Assembly (NCBI GenBank): GCA_027676805.1
Contig: JAQENU010000010.1
Location: forward strand, 50,517-114,516
Direction: 5' to 3'
Origin: Coprobacillaceae bacterium UN01-12pH3A
GTDB lineage: Bacteria; Bacillota_I; Bacilli_A; Erysipelotrichales; Coprobacillaceae
Length of the DNA: 64,000 bases
The notes beneath the pieces are model-generated. The model was not told the origin of the DNA and made no database searches. It saw only the letters and a list, made by a program, of their open reading frames with translations. The translations under genes were made by a program, and so were the position numbers. This document shows, in pieces, positions 43,814 to 51,772 of this stretch. Position 1 is the stretch's first letter; each line of letters starts with the position of its first letter.

Positions 43814-44557
43814 TTATCCTAAGTTTTCGATCATTGCGATATAAGAATCAGCAACTAATGAAGCTCCACCAACTAATGCTCCATCAATATCAGGCTGTTC
43901 TAATAAAGTTTTGATACCTTCAGGTTTAACAGATCCACCATATTGGATACGTACAGCGTCTGCTGCTTCCTGACCAAATAATTTAGCAAGTTCATCACGA
44001 ATGATAGCACATACGTTTTGAGCAATTTCGTTTGTAGCTGTTTTACCAGTTCCGATTGCCCAAACAGGTTCATATGCAATGACAACTTTTTTGATGCAGT
44101 TAGGACATACATCTTTTAAAGCTGCTGCTGTTTGAGTTCTTACAACGTTTTCAGTTTCGTTTGCTTCAAATTGTTCTAAAGTTTCCCCTACACAAACAAT
44201 TGGAGTAAATCCATTTTTTAATGCCTGTAATGTTTTAGCGTTTACTGTTTCATCAGTTTCACCAAAATATTGTCTTCTTTCAGAATGTCCTAGGATTACC
44301 CATTCAATTCCGATTTCTTTCAACATATCCGCACTAACTTCACCTGTATAAGCTCCGTTATCTTTGAAATGCATATTTTCAGCAGCAATATTTAAATTTC
44401 CTGCTAATTCTTTTGCTTTAGCTAACGCTAAATAAGGAACACCGATTCCCCAATCCGCATTATCCTTTACTTCTTTATCAACTGCATTGATGAATTCAAC
44501 TGTTTCCGCAATTGTTTTATTCATCTTCCAGTTACCAAAAATGACTGGTTTTCTCAT
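43814..44557 (-). CDS. tpiA: Triosephosphate isomerase
   Basis: 247 residues, standard length. Substrate-loop lysine in GNWKMNKT, catalytic His in LGHSERRQYFGETD and Glu in AYEPVWAIGTG, phosphate loop GGSVKPE and ALVGGASL. Interconverts dihydroxyacetone phosphate and glyceraldehyde 3-phosphate. Follows pgk after 24 bases in the same operon, which runs from the strong promoter at 45789-45817. Confidence 0.98.
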   Translation of the reverse strand: MRKPVIFGNWKMNKTIAETVEFINAVDKEVKDNADWGIGVPYLALAKAKELAGNLNIAAENMHFKDNGAYTGEVSADMLKEIGIEWVILGHSERRQYFGETDETVNAKTLQALKNGFTPIVCVGETLEQFEANETENVVRTQTAAALKDVCPNCIKKVVIAYEPVWAIGTGKTATNEIAQNVCAIIRDELAKLFGQEAADAVRIQYGGSVKPEGIKTLLEQPDIDGALVGGASLVADSYIAMIENLG

Positions 44558-44581
44558 TTTATTTCTCCTTACGCTTTCTTC

Positions 44582-45766
44582 TTATTTATCATCAATAGCG
44601 GCAATACCAGGTAATACTTTACCTTCCATGTATTCTAATGAAGCTCCGCCACCAGTTGAGATATGAGATACTTTATCCGCATATCCTAATTGCATAACTG
44701 CAGCAGCTGAATCCCCACCACCGATAATTGTATTGCATTCAGGTAAGTTAGCTAATGCTTCACATACAGCGATAGTTCCTTTTGCAAATGGTTCTAATTC
44801 GAATACACCCATTGGTCCATTCCAGATTACTGTTTTAGCACCTTCTAATTCTTTTTTGAATAATTCGATAGATTTAGGTCCAATGTCCAATCCTAAATAT
44901 CCATCAGGTACATCTTCACCACATTCTTTGATGTCTCCATCTGTACCGAATTTATCTGAACAGATAGAATCGATTGGTAAAATTAATTTTCCTTTACCTT
45001 CTTCAATGAATTTTTTAGCCATTTCTACTTTATCATCTTCACATAAAGAGTTACCGATAGAATGTCCCATTGCTTTGGCGAAAGTATAGCACATACCTCC
45101 ACCAACGATAACTTTATCCGCAACTTTTAATAAGTTTTCGATAACACCGATCTTATCAGATACTTTAGCTCCACCTAAGATAGCAACTAAAGGTCTAACC
45201 GGATCATTTACAGCTTTACCGATATAAGCGATTTCTTTTTCTACTAAGAAACCTGCTGCTGATGGTAAATGAGCTGGAATTCCTGCTGTAGAAGCATGTG
45301 CTCTATGCACTGAACCAAATGCATCTTCAACAAATACATCCCCTAATGAAGCCCAGTATTTTCCTAATTCAGGATCATTTTTGCTTTCCCCTGCTTCATA
45401 ACGTGTATTTTGAACCAAAATAACATGTCCGTTATCCGCTTTAGCAATTGCTTCTTCTAAGACTGGTCCTCTTGTGGCATCTACGAATTCCACTTCTTTA
45501 CCTAATAATTTAGATAAAGCAGGAGCTACGACAGCTAAGTTATTTTTAGCTTTGTCTTCTTCTGTTTTTACTTTACCTAAGTGAGAGAATAAGACAACTG
45601 CTTTTGCTCCATTATCGATCAAGTATTTAATAGTTGGCAATGCTTGAACAATACGGTTATCATTAGTGATTTCTCCAGTAGCTTTATCTCTTGGTACGTT
45701 GAAGTCAACACGAACTAAAACTTTTTTTCCTAATACGTCAATATCTTTGATTGTTTTTTTATCCAT
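44582..45766 (-). CDS. pgk: Phosphoglycerate kinase
   Basis: 394 residues. N-terminal [12 protein letters not shown]-binding region with [17 protein letters not shown] and [11 protein letters not shown], and the C-terminal [10 protein letters not shown] and [14 protein letters not shown] motifs. Makes ATP from 1,3-bisphosphoglycerate. First gene of the pgk-tpiA operon; unusually even codon use, as expected of a highly expressed gene. Confidence 0.98.
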   Translation of the reverse strand: MDKKTIKDIDVLGKKVLVRVDFNVPRDKATGEITNDNRIVQALPTIKYLIDNGAKAVVLFSHLGKVKTEEDKAKNNLAVVAPALSKLLGKEVEFVDATRGPVLEEAIAKADNGHVILVQNTRYEAGESKNDPELGKYWASLGDVFVEDAFGSVHRAHASTAGIPAHLPSAAGFLVEKEIAYIGKAVNDPVRPLVAILGGAKVSDKIGVIENLLKVADKVIVGGGMCYTFAKAMGHSIGNSLCEDDKVEMAKKFIEEGKGKLILPIDSICSDKFGTDGDIKECGEDVPDGYLGLDIGPKSIELFKKELEGAKTVIWNGPMGVFELEPFAKGTIAVCEALANLPECNTIIGGGDSAAAVMQLGYADKVSHISTGGGASLEYMEGKVLPGIAAIDDK

Positions 45767-45788
45767 TGTAAAATCCCTCCATGCAAGA

Positions 45789-45817
45789 ATTATACCAAAA
45801 TTAGCGGTTGATGTAAA
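45789..45817 (-). promoter_or_regulatory. Strong sigma-A promoter of pgk-tpiA
   Basis: Minus-strand TTTACA (45812-45817), 17-bp spacer, TATAAT (45789-45794), about 20 bases before the ATG's GGAGGG ribosome site. Confidence 0.88.
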
Positions 45818-45958
45818 TTTCTTTTACCACTTTTCACAAGGTTTTGCACCTTTTGTCAAGCTATTTTAATAAAAATAAAAAGTATTCTGAATTTCTAGTT
45901 TTTCTTATTCTTTAGCACATTTATGAAATAGATTCATATACTACATTGAGGTGGTCAC

Positions 45959-46291
45959 ATGTTCTATTATGATTATTATATGCGCGGGTGTTTCTATCAA
46001 GATCTTGCAACGATTCCAACCCTCCAGCAGCAAAAAGCACAGCTGATCGATTTAAGAAGCAGCACTGCTTTTGAGCATGCCCATATTCCCGGTTTTATAA
46101 ATATTCCCTATTCCCAAATTTACCAGCAGCTCCAATATATTGATAAGCGTTATCCGGTTTACTTTCTATGTGATAACGGACAAAAAAGCGAAATTGTTGC
46201 CAGTGATCTGTGTGCCCATGGATATCAAGCCTATTCATTTATTGGTGGCTATAACCACTATCACTATCAGCCCGACCAATCTCTTTATTAA
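45959..46291 (+). CDS. Rhodanese-like protein
   Basis: 110 residues, single rhodanese domain: LIDLRSSTAFEHAHIPGFINIP (in part) and the active-site loop with Cys in YFLCDNGQKSE, where the Cys should carry the persulfide. No signal peptide. Ribosome site GAGGTGG. Stand-alone gene ended by a clean terminator. May supply sulfur or detoxify sulfide/cyanide. Confidence 0.88.
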   Translation: MFYYDYYMRGCFYQDLATIPTLQQQKAQLIDLRSSTAFEHAHIPGFINIPYSQIYQQLQYIDKRYPVYFLCDNGQKSEIVASDLCAHGYQAYSFIGGYNHYHYQPDQSLY

Positions 46292-46314
46292 AGACATCTT
46301 AGGATGTCTTTTTA
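46291..46314 (+). terminator. Terminator after the rhodanese gene
   Basis: AAGACATC (46291-46298) and GATGTCTT (46303-46310) followed by TTTTA; it overlaps the stop codon. Confidence 0.9.
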
Positions 46315-46343
46315 TTGGCAAGTATACTTGTCAGAATTATAAT
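46315..46343 (+). promoter_or_regulatory. Promoter with palindromic operator for the DUF6442-XRE pair
   Basis: TTGGCA (46315-46320), 17-bp spacer, TATAAT (46338-46343). The perfect palindrome CAAGTATACTTG (46319-46330) overlaps the -35 end and spacer, a position suited to repression by the XRE protein encoded downstream. Confidence 0.72.
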
Positions 46344-46380
46344 AATATTGACAATAAAACTTGGCATAGAGGTGAATGAT

Positions 46381-46701
46381 ATGACAAAAGAAGAAATACT
46401 TAAAAGAAGCCGCAATGAAAGAAATGATGAAGGAAGCGACTATGCTGCACAAAAAGGATTGAAGCATGGCTATATTATTTTTGGTCTGATTGCCGCTGCG
46501 ATTATTATAGCTGAAGCTTTCAATGATTGTGATATGCGTGCATTTTATGCAGTCAATGCCTTGATATGGGCATTCTTTTCGGCTATCAACTTCGAATCTG
46601 CCCGTTTCAAACACAACAAAACTTTGACCATAGCTAGCGTCTGCGGTCTTATGACCGCGATCGTTTCTATTATTCGCTACTTCGATATTTTATTAGGGTG
46701 A
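46381..46701 (+). CDS. DUF6442-like membrane protein
   Basis: 106 residues from the ATG at 46381 (GAGGTGA site; the frame begins at 46315). Charged N-terminus with the MTKEEILKRSRNE pattern and then three hydrophobic helices (about 30-50, 57-73, 80-103). This family is nearly always followed by a small XRE regulator, as here (4-base gap). Function unknown. Confidence 0.75.
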   Translation: MTKEEILKRSRNERNDEGSDYAAQKGLKHGYIIFGLIAAAIIIAEAFNDCDMRAFYAVNALIWAFFSAINFESARFKHNKTLTIASVCGLMTAIVSIIRYFDILLG

Positions 46702-46705
46702 AGCT

Positions 46706-46921
46706 ATGGAAAATAATCTGATCTTAAAAAACCGGCTTAAAACAGTTCGGACACAAAAAAATCTATCGCAAAGTCAGCTGGCAGAATTAGTCGGAGTATC
46801 TCGCAATACAATCAGTTCGATCGAGACCGGTCAATTCAATCCAACCGCAAAATTAGCCTTAATTCTTTGTATTGCCTTAGATAAAAAATTTGAAGAGCTC
46901 TTCTATTTTGAAGATATTTAA
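46706..46921 (+). CDS. XRE family DNA-binding protein
   Basis: 71 residues, a single Cro/CI helix-turn-helix: KNLSQSQLAELVGVSRNTIS then ETGQFNPTAKLALILC and LFYFEDI, matching the YvaO/YozG-like compact repressors. Likely represses its own operon through the palindrome at 46319-46330. Confidence 0.92.
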   Translation: MENNLILKNRLKTVRTQKNLSQSQLAELVGVSRNTISSIETGQFNPTAKLALILCIALDKKFEELFYFEDI

Positions 46922-46948
46922 AAACACTGGACCTTTGGCTCAGTGTTT
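46922..46948. terminator. Shared terminator between the XRE gene and the 46940-47188 gene
   Basis: AAACACTG (46922-46929) and CAGTGTTT (46941-46948), a stem usable on both strands between convergent genes. Confidence 0.8.
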
Positions 46949-47188
46949 CTTAATTCGTTTTAAATTATACAAATTAGATGCGCTTGTAATACCGCCAGCT
47001 AACAGACTGCCTAAGCCAAAAGTGCTCCCTTGGATTAATCCCCATATTCCCACTCCGATCAAAATACCGCCAACGCCAATCCCAACAGTAGAACCGACTC
47101 TGGCAACCTTCACATTCGGATAGGCTCCCGCTATAGCACGTTTAGATAAATCTTTCATTTTTTTATTATGTTCTTTTATATCTAACAT
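46940..47188 (-). CDS. Small glycine-rich membrane protein
   Basis: 82 residues. A basic N-terminus (NKKMKDLSKRAIAG) is followed by two glycine-zipper-like hydrophobic segments (GSTVGIGVGGILIGVGIWG and GLGSLLAGGI). No family recognised. It lies 11 bases after a TetR gene in the same direction and is probably part of its regulated unit. Confidence 0.65.
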   Translation of the reverse strand: MLDIKEHNKKMKDLSKRAIAGAYPNVKVARVGSTVGIGVGGILIGVGIWGLIQGSTFGLGSLLAGGITSASNLYNLKRIKKH

Positions 47189-47199
47189 TTTTCTTCTCC

Positions 47200-47778
47200 C
47201 TATTCAAAGATATCTTCAATCAAATGATCGATCATAAAACCAAATACCGCTTTAGGATCGGACAGCATTTCATCCTGCTGGGCAATCGTATTCAATGTTG
47301 CCGATAAAATAGAAATAGCTAAATTCTCTTCTATCTTCAACTTTAAAAACGGTTTATTCAGCATAAATCTCGTTCCTACATAGCTGTTTTCATTCAGCTG
47401 CTGACGTTGCTTTTCACTCAATTTATTTATAAAGCTTAAAAAATCAGGACTTTTATTATCATACATAAAAGGATGCGCAATATATTCCGCATAGATTTCT
47501 TTTAATGCAGAAGCCACCCCGTATTTGCTTGGATACTGCGTTAAGTGGTTTTCTACCGTAACATACAGCTCCTCTTGAATCTTTGTAATAACCTCATAAA
47601 ATAAAGCTTCCTTGGTTTCATAAAAGTGATAGAAAGAGCCTTTCGCAATGCCAATATTCTGACACAGCATATCAATGCTGGTTTTTTTATATCCATATTG
47701 CTGCCAGCAGACTTTGCATTCATCAAACAGTCTCTGTTTCACTCTCTTTTTTTCTTCTTCACTAAATCCCTTTGGCAT
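47200..47778 (-). CDS. TetR/AcrR family transcriptional regulator
   Basis: 192 residues with the N-terminal TetR helix-turn-helix (about 10-55; CQNIGIAKGSFYHFYETKEALF) and an unassigned ligand domain. Paired with the small glycine-rich membrane protein downstream. The 80 bases upstream, toward the aldo/keto reductase gene, hold its promoter. Confidence 0.9.
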   Translation of the reverse strand: MPKGFSEEEKKRVKQRLFDECKVCWQQYGYKKTSIDMLCQNIGIAKGSFYHFYETKEALFYEVITKIQEELYVTVENHLTQYPSKYGVASALKEIYAEYIAHPFMYDNKSPDFLSFINKLSEKQRQQLNENSYVGTRFMLNKPFLKLKIEENLAISILSATLNTIAQQDEMLSDPKAVFGFMIDHLIEDIFE

Positions 47779-47857
47779 AGGCGTCCTCTTTTCTGTGACT
47801 ATTATTTTTATTTAAGTCATATATATCATACACCCGCAATATGCCGTTGTCAACAAA

Positions 47858-47885
47858 GAAAAAACCAGCGGAATCCTTCGCTGGT
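47858..47885 (-). terminator. Terminator after the aldo/keto reductase gene
   Basis: ACCAGCG and CGCTGGT (47864-47870, 47879-47885) with an 8-base loop; the minus strand continues TTTTTTC. Confidence 0.9.
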
Positions 47886-47895
47886 CAATCATGAA

Positions 47896-48864
47896 TTATC
47901 TAAATCCATATTGTGTATGGGGAACATAAGGGGCTTCTAAATATTCGATATCTTCTTTTGAAAGGGTAATATTAAAAGCGTTGATCGCCTCTTCAACATA
48001 TTTGATTTTGGAAGCACCGACTAATGTGCTGGTAATATAAGGCTTTGAATAGACCCAGCTCAAAGCGATTTGACTGGCAGACACTTGATAACGCTCAGCT
48101 AATTCATGAACTCGTTTAATAATTTCACGATCACTTTCTAACTGATAGGCATTCTGTAATGCTCCAACCCCATCACTTCTTGGAGCATCGACCGCTTTTA
48201 CTAAAGCACCATGTGCTAACGGAGACCATGGTGTGATCGCAATATTTTCATACTGACACATTGGGATCATTTCCTTTTCTTCCTCACGATAAAGCAAATT
48301 ATACATATCCTGCATACTGATGAATTCAGTCCAGCCGTTATTTTTTGCAATACTGTTAGCTTTGATAAACTGCCAAGCATACATGCTGGAAGCACCGATA
48401 TATCTTACTTTTCCCATTCTGACAAGATCGTTCAACGCTTCCATTACTTCTTCGATCGGTGTCGTATAGTCCCAACGATGAATAATATATAGATCTATAT
48501 AATCGGTTTGCAGTCTCTTCAATGTTTTATCAATTTCAGTAAAGATTGCTTTTCTTGATAATCCTTTTGCATTTGCACCATCAAACATTGGATAATACAG
48601 CTTACTTGCGATCACAACTTTATCACGATTAGCAAAATCTTTTAAAGCTCGGCCAACAATCTCCTCACTAGCCCCTAGTGAATAATAATTGGCTGTATCA
48701 AAAAAGTTAATGCCTTGATCTAGGGCATATTGAATAATCTTTCTAGCTTCTTCTTCATTCGTTTTTCCGGGAACACCCCCACGATCCAGTTCTCCAAAAC
48801 CCATGCAGCCTAAACATATTTTTGATACTTTTAGCCCCGTTTTTCCTAAATTCACATATTCCAT
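47896..48864 (-). CDS. Aldo/keto reductase
   Basis: 322 residues from the ATG at 48864, preceded by AAGGAG (the frame is open to 48927). NADPH-dependent TIM-barrel reductase with the catalytic tetrad visible: Asp in FFDTANYYSLG with Tyr, Lys in VVIASKLYY and His in YIIHRWD. Typical of YajO/Tas-like group reductases that detoxify reactive aldehydes. The promoter at 48897-48927 has the long-spacer dyad of MerR-type control, so the gene is probably induced by an electrophile or thiol stress. Confidence 0.93.
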   Translation of the reverse strand: MEYVNLGKTGLKVSKICLGCMGFGELDRGGVPGKTNEEEARKIIQYALDQGINFFDTANYYSLGASEEIVGRALKDFANRDKVVIASKLYYPMFDGANAKGLSRKAIFTEIDKTLKRLQTDYIDLYIIHRWDYTTPIEEVMEALNDLVRMGKVRYIGASSMYAWQFIKANSIAKNNGWTEFISMQDMYNLLYREEEKEMIPMCQYENIAITPWSPLAHGALVKAVDAPRSDGVGALQNAYQLESDREIIKRVHELAERYQVSASQIALSWVYSKPYITSTLVGASKIKYVEEAINAFNITLSKEDIEYLEAPYVPHTQYGFR

Positions 48865-48896
48865 AATCATCGCTCCTTTGCTTAATTTACATCCCC

Positions 48897-48927
48897 ACTT
48901 TAGCATCTGGAGCGCGCTCCAAGTCAA
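48897..48927 (-). promoter_or_regulatory. MerR-type promoter with dyad in a 19-bp spacer
   Basis: Minus-strand TTGACT (48922-48927), 19-bp spacer, TAAAGT (48897-48902). The spacer contains the perfect 14-bp palindrome TGGAGCGCGCTCCA (48908-48921), in the standard place for MerR-family activators, which bend such over-long spacers. Confidence 0.8.
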
Positions 48928-48949
48928 TAGACTTTTTAAAATAAATCAA

Positions 48950-49711
48950 CTATTCATATTTTTTGCCTACGAGATACGTCGCAATAACTAATCCTCCCAA
49001 GCAAATCCAGATCAGAGGCATTTTAATTTGCTGCCACAAGACCAGATCAAATACATGAATGACTATCAAACAAATGAGCGGATATAAAACAGCGATCGAT
49101 AAAGTCCCTGCTTTTAATAATCGGCAGATAAAACTCCAATTACTGTTGTTGAAGGATAATCCCGGCATGTGCATTCTCACTGCCCCTTGTGTATAATAGT
49201 TTATTTTATTTTGGTCGTAATAGCCTGGCAGTAAATCTTTCGCAAAAAAACAGAACCAGCCGCCAAACGCCAGCATTAATCCGATCATAACCAGCACATC
49301 ACTGCGCAGCTCATCAAAAGTCATATTCGACATAAGCAAAAGAATTACTTCCCCAATAGTAAGAATAAAGCATAACATAAACGCAAATATCCAGTTTCTT
49401 TTCTGCTGTTTTAAAGTATCCTGAATTTTTAAATCGAGTGATCCGACCACTATCTCTTCTACCTCACCGGCATTGAGAAGTTCATCTTTAATAATTCTTT
49501 CTCCTCGTAATAACTCAGTAACCGTTACCCCCAGCACTTCCGCAATCGGAATCAACAAGGCAACATTAGGCATACTTAATCCTCGTTCCCACTTACTCAC
49601 CGTTTTATCTGTTACATACAATTGTTCCGCCAATTCTTTTTGTGTAAGATTTTTCTCTTTTCTGATCTTCGATACAAATTGACCGAATCTTTCATTGCTT
49701 ATCTGTTCCAT
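48950..49711 (-). CDS. XRE family regulator with membrane domain
   Basis: 253 residues from the ATG at 49711, preceded by AGGAGGGA. N-terminal helix-turn-helix (about 6-62; LTQKELAEQLYVTDKTVSKWERG), then four hydrophobic helices in the C-terminal half (about 103-245). A membrane-bound one-component regulator of the common Firmicutes type; target unknown. Its 3' end lies 22 bases from the aldo/keto reductase promoter. Confidence 0.88.
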   Translation of the reverse strand: MEQISNERFGQFVSKIRKEKNLTQKELAEQLYVTDKTVSKWERGLSMPNVALLIPIAEVLGVTVTELLRGERIIKDELLNAGEVEEIVVGSLDLKIQDTLKQQKRNWIFAFMLCFILTIGEVILLLMSNMTFDELRSDVLVMIGLMLAFGGWFCFFAKDLLPGYYDQNKINYYTQGAVRMHMPGLSFNNSNWSFICRLLKAGTLSIAVLYPLICLIVIHVFDLVLWQQIKMPLIWICLGGLVIATYLVGKKYE

Positions 49712-49775
49712 ATTCGTCCCTCCTGTTTTCATATTAGCTTGTCACTGCCTATAAATCAATCGACTGTCAGTAGAA

Positions 49776-49800
49776 TATAAAAAGCCGAATAATTTCGGCT
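49776..49800 (-). terminator. Hairpin terminator without an intact gene ahead of it
   Basis: AGCCGAA and TTCGGCT (49783-49789, 49794-49800), continuing TTTTTATA on the minus strand. No intact gene ends in front of it. Confidence 0.75.
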
Positions 49801-50134
49801 AATACTCTTTCAATGATTTTCTCTTTGCTAGTTTCTCAATTCGAATTATTAATCCATTATATAAACAGCTAATCTTTTCCTCTTCTATATGGAGCTATTC
49901 TTTCTGATCTAAATTTTACTAAGTCAACTACTGTTATTTCATTATAGGGAACTGGGTACATATTTGAAAAAAAGACACTTACCCAAATAATCTTTAGTTA
50001 AAAATCAATTATTATTAATTCTCTTCACAGACTACACATAATGTTATGCACTTTAAATCCTTTTATATTCTTAAGTTTTAGGAAAATAATCCCCATCATT
50101 TTCTAGATATCTGAGAATAGCTGCATATCTTTAA
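49801..50134 (-). other. Gene-free stretch with weak traces of a decayed ORF
   Basis: No ORF of usable length. On the minus strand two short frames follow each other just before the terminator: one reading MYPVPYNEITVVDLVKF (about 49965-49890) and, in another frame, LIIRIEKLAKRKSLKEY ending at a TAG near 49801. This is compatible with a frameshifted small gene, but also with chance. Confidence 0.3.
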
Positions 50135-50875
50135 TTATAATGTCACATCATTAATAATACTGATGGCATTTAAGGTTCTTGGAAAACCAATGTACGGAAT
50201 ACACTGAGTAATGGCTTCAATCAACAGGTCACGGGTATTGCCTACACGGATATTTGCTCCCACATGACTGCGAAGCTGATTTTCACAGCCTCCTAAAGTC
50301 GCCAGCATTATAAACGTGATGAGCTCACGCTGTTTCAATTCCAATCCCGTTCTTGTATAAAAATCACCGAAGCAATATTCAGATAAATAATTTTGAATAT
50401 GCTTTAATTCCTTAGGTGCTTGATCGTGTCCCCCTTGTATCGCTTCTTTTGTAAAAGCAGTGCTTTGAACCTCAAACCCTTTTTCAAAACGTGTTTCTTC
50501 AGTTACTGTTTTTTGAGAACATAAAGGCAGTTCTATAGAGTAATCGATAAAGGTTTGATTGACTACTTCTAAAGCATCGGTTACTTTCCCAACACCAATA
50601 TAGGGTGTACACTGATATACTGCTTCTTTAATCGCAATAGGTGAAAGGTCACAGTTCAGCCCTGCTACAACATGTTCCTTTAATGTCCCTAAAGTATGAT
50701 TCGTAGTATTAGCAACAATCGCAATCAGTTCTCGTGTCTTTAAATCCAGTGTGCCCTGCTGATAAACATCCCCATATATAAAATCTCTCATCATCTGCTG
50801 ATACTCTTTATCATAATCTAAAGGAATGGTGTGCAGTGTATCATATAATTTCTTTGCTTTTTCTGATCTTTCCAT
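50135..50875 (-). CDS. Carboxymuconolactone decarboxylase family protein (two CMD domains)
   Basis: 246 residues made of two CMD domains (about 20-110 and 140-240), each with the LKTRELIAIVAN or LKQRELITFIML helix and a C-terminal CTPYIG or CIPYIG element. The CxxC of AhpD-type peroxidases is absent, so a decarboxylase or isomerase-like role or simple scaffold is more likely than peroxidase. Starts 2 bases after the MerR gene, in an operon with a cupin protein. Such cupin-CMD sets often accompany aldo/keto reductases. Confidence 0.88.
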   Translation of the reverse strand: MERSEKAKKLYDTLHTIPLDYDKEYQQMMRDFIYGDVYQQGTLDLKTRELIAIVANTTNHTLGTLKEHVVAGLNCDLSPIAIKEAVYQCTPYIGVGKVTDALEVVNQTFIDYSIELPLCSQKTVTEETRFEKGFEVQSTAFTKEAIQGGHDQAPKELKHIQNYLSEYCFGDFYTRTGLELKQRELITFIMLATLGGCENQLRSHVGANIRVGNTRDLLIEAITQCIPYIGFPRTLNAISIINDVTL

Positions 50876-50876
50876 T

Positions 50877-51215
50877 TTATCTCTCCTTTTGTAACGTATA
50901 AATCAAATAATCAATTGAATCGATATTTTTTTGACTATCATGTACTCTTTCTAAAAGTCTCAATCTTTCTCTTTCTAAAATCTTTATTTTTTCTTGCTTG
51001 CTGTAAATTGGCAGCCCTAAATAATTAGAGATAGCAGATAGTGTAAATCCGGCATTTTTCAAGGTCATAATCAGGCTTAAACGATGTATATCCTCATCAG
51101 AGTATTCACGTACTCCATTTACTCTTTGAACGCTGTCAAACAGCCCGGAACGTTCATAATACCGAAGTGTTGACATGGAGATTCCAAAGGTTTTGCTTAC
51201 CTCGCTTATTTTCAA
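50877..51215 (-). CDS. MerR family transcriptional regulator
   Basis: 112 residues. Winged helix at the N-terminus (ISEVSKTFGISMSTLRYYERSGL) and a coiled-coil dimerisation helix (about 75-110) without a Cys-rich metal site, so it belongs to the organic-stress or effector-free subgroup. Lies between the cupin and CMD genes. It is the only MerR protein in the window, and thus a candidate for the dyad promoter of the aldo/keto reductase 2 kb away. Confidence 0.92.
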   Translation of the reverse strand: MKISEVSKTFGISMSTLRYYERSGLFDSVQRVNGVREYSDEDIHRLSLIMTLKNAGFTLSAISNYLGLPIYSKQEKIKILERERLRLLERVHDSQKNIDSIDYLIYTLQKER

Positions 51216-51229
51216 TGATAACTCCTCTT

Positions 51230-51631
51230 TTATTTTAATAAAGCGTACGCTTCATCGCTGACTGCTTCCAGCCATTCATTGCTGGCATTCTCTGAGGGAA
51301 TCTCAATGGCTAAATGAGCAAACGTACTGTCTTTGGCAGTCCCATGCCAGTGCTTCACCTCGGCTGGGATATTCACGACATCTCCGGGATTAAGTTCCTG
51401 TGCCGGTTTTCCCCATTCCTGATAGTAGCCTCTGCCATCTGTTACTAATAAAATCTGTCCGCCGCCGTGATGGATATGCCAATTATTGCGGCAGCCTGCT
51501 TCAAATGTGACATTAGCAACTCCAACCCCACCGCTTCTTGCGAGTATATTCAAGTAGCTTTGCCCAATGAAATATTTTGCATACGCCTCATTTTTCTCAC
51601 CAATACCAAACAAACTGTTTATTTCTGCCAT
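51230..51631 (-). CDS. Cupin domain protein
   Basis: 133 residues, one cupin barrel: metal ligands in NWHIHHGGGQILLVTDG (two His and, further on, His) and in VKHWHG. Typical of the small cupins annotated beside CMD proteins. Probable metal-dependent enzyme or binding protein; substrate unknown. First gene of the cupin-merR-CMD operon, ribosome site AAGGAGGAG. Confidence 0.88.
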   Translation of the reverse strand: MAEINSLFGIGEKNEAYAKYFIGQSYLNILARSGGVGVANVTFEAGCRNNWHIHHGGGQILLVTDGRGYYQEWGKPAQELNPGDVVNIPAEVKHWHGTAKDSTFAHLAIEIPSENASNEWLEAVSDEAYALLK

Positions 51632-51740
51632 AAATAACTCCTCCTTTTTGCTCTGTTTATTTCTGCACTTTTATCTTATGACGAAAAACAATGAATGTCT
51701 AATGCTTATAATTTATCTTAATCCATACATTTTAAGCATT

Positions 51741-51772
51741 AAAAAGGCTTATCCATAACAGAATAAACCTTA
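51741..51772 (-). terminator. Terminator after the LysR gene
   Basis: AAGGTTTAT and (G)TAAGCCTT arms (one G-U) at the end of the LysR gene, then TTTTTAAT on the minus strand. Confidence 0.78.

Noticed and set aside
44733..45089. Plus-strand frame of 118 codons inside pgk
   Set aside because: It is antisense to a highly conserved glycolytic gene and has no ribosome site or recognisable protein features.
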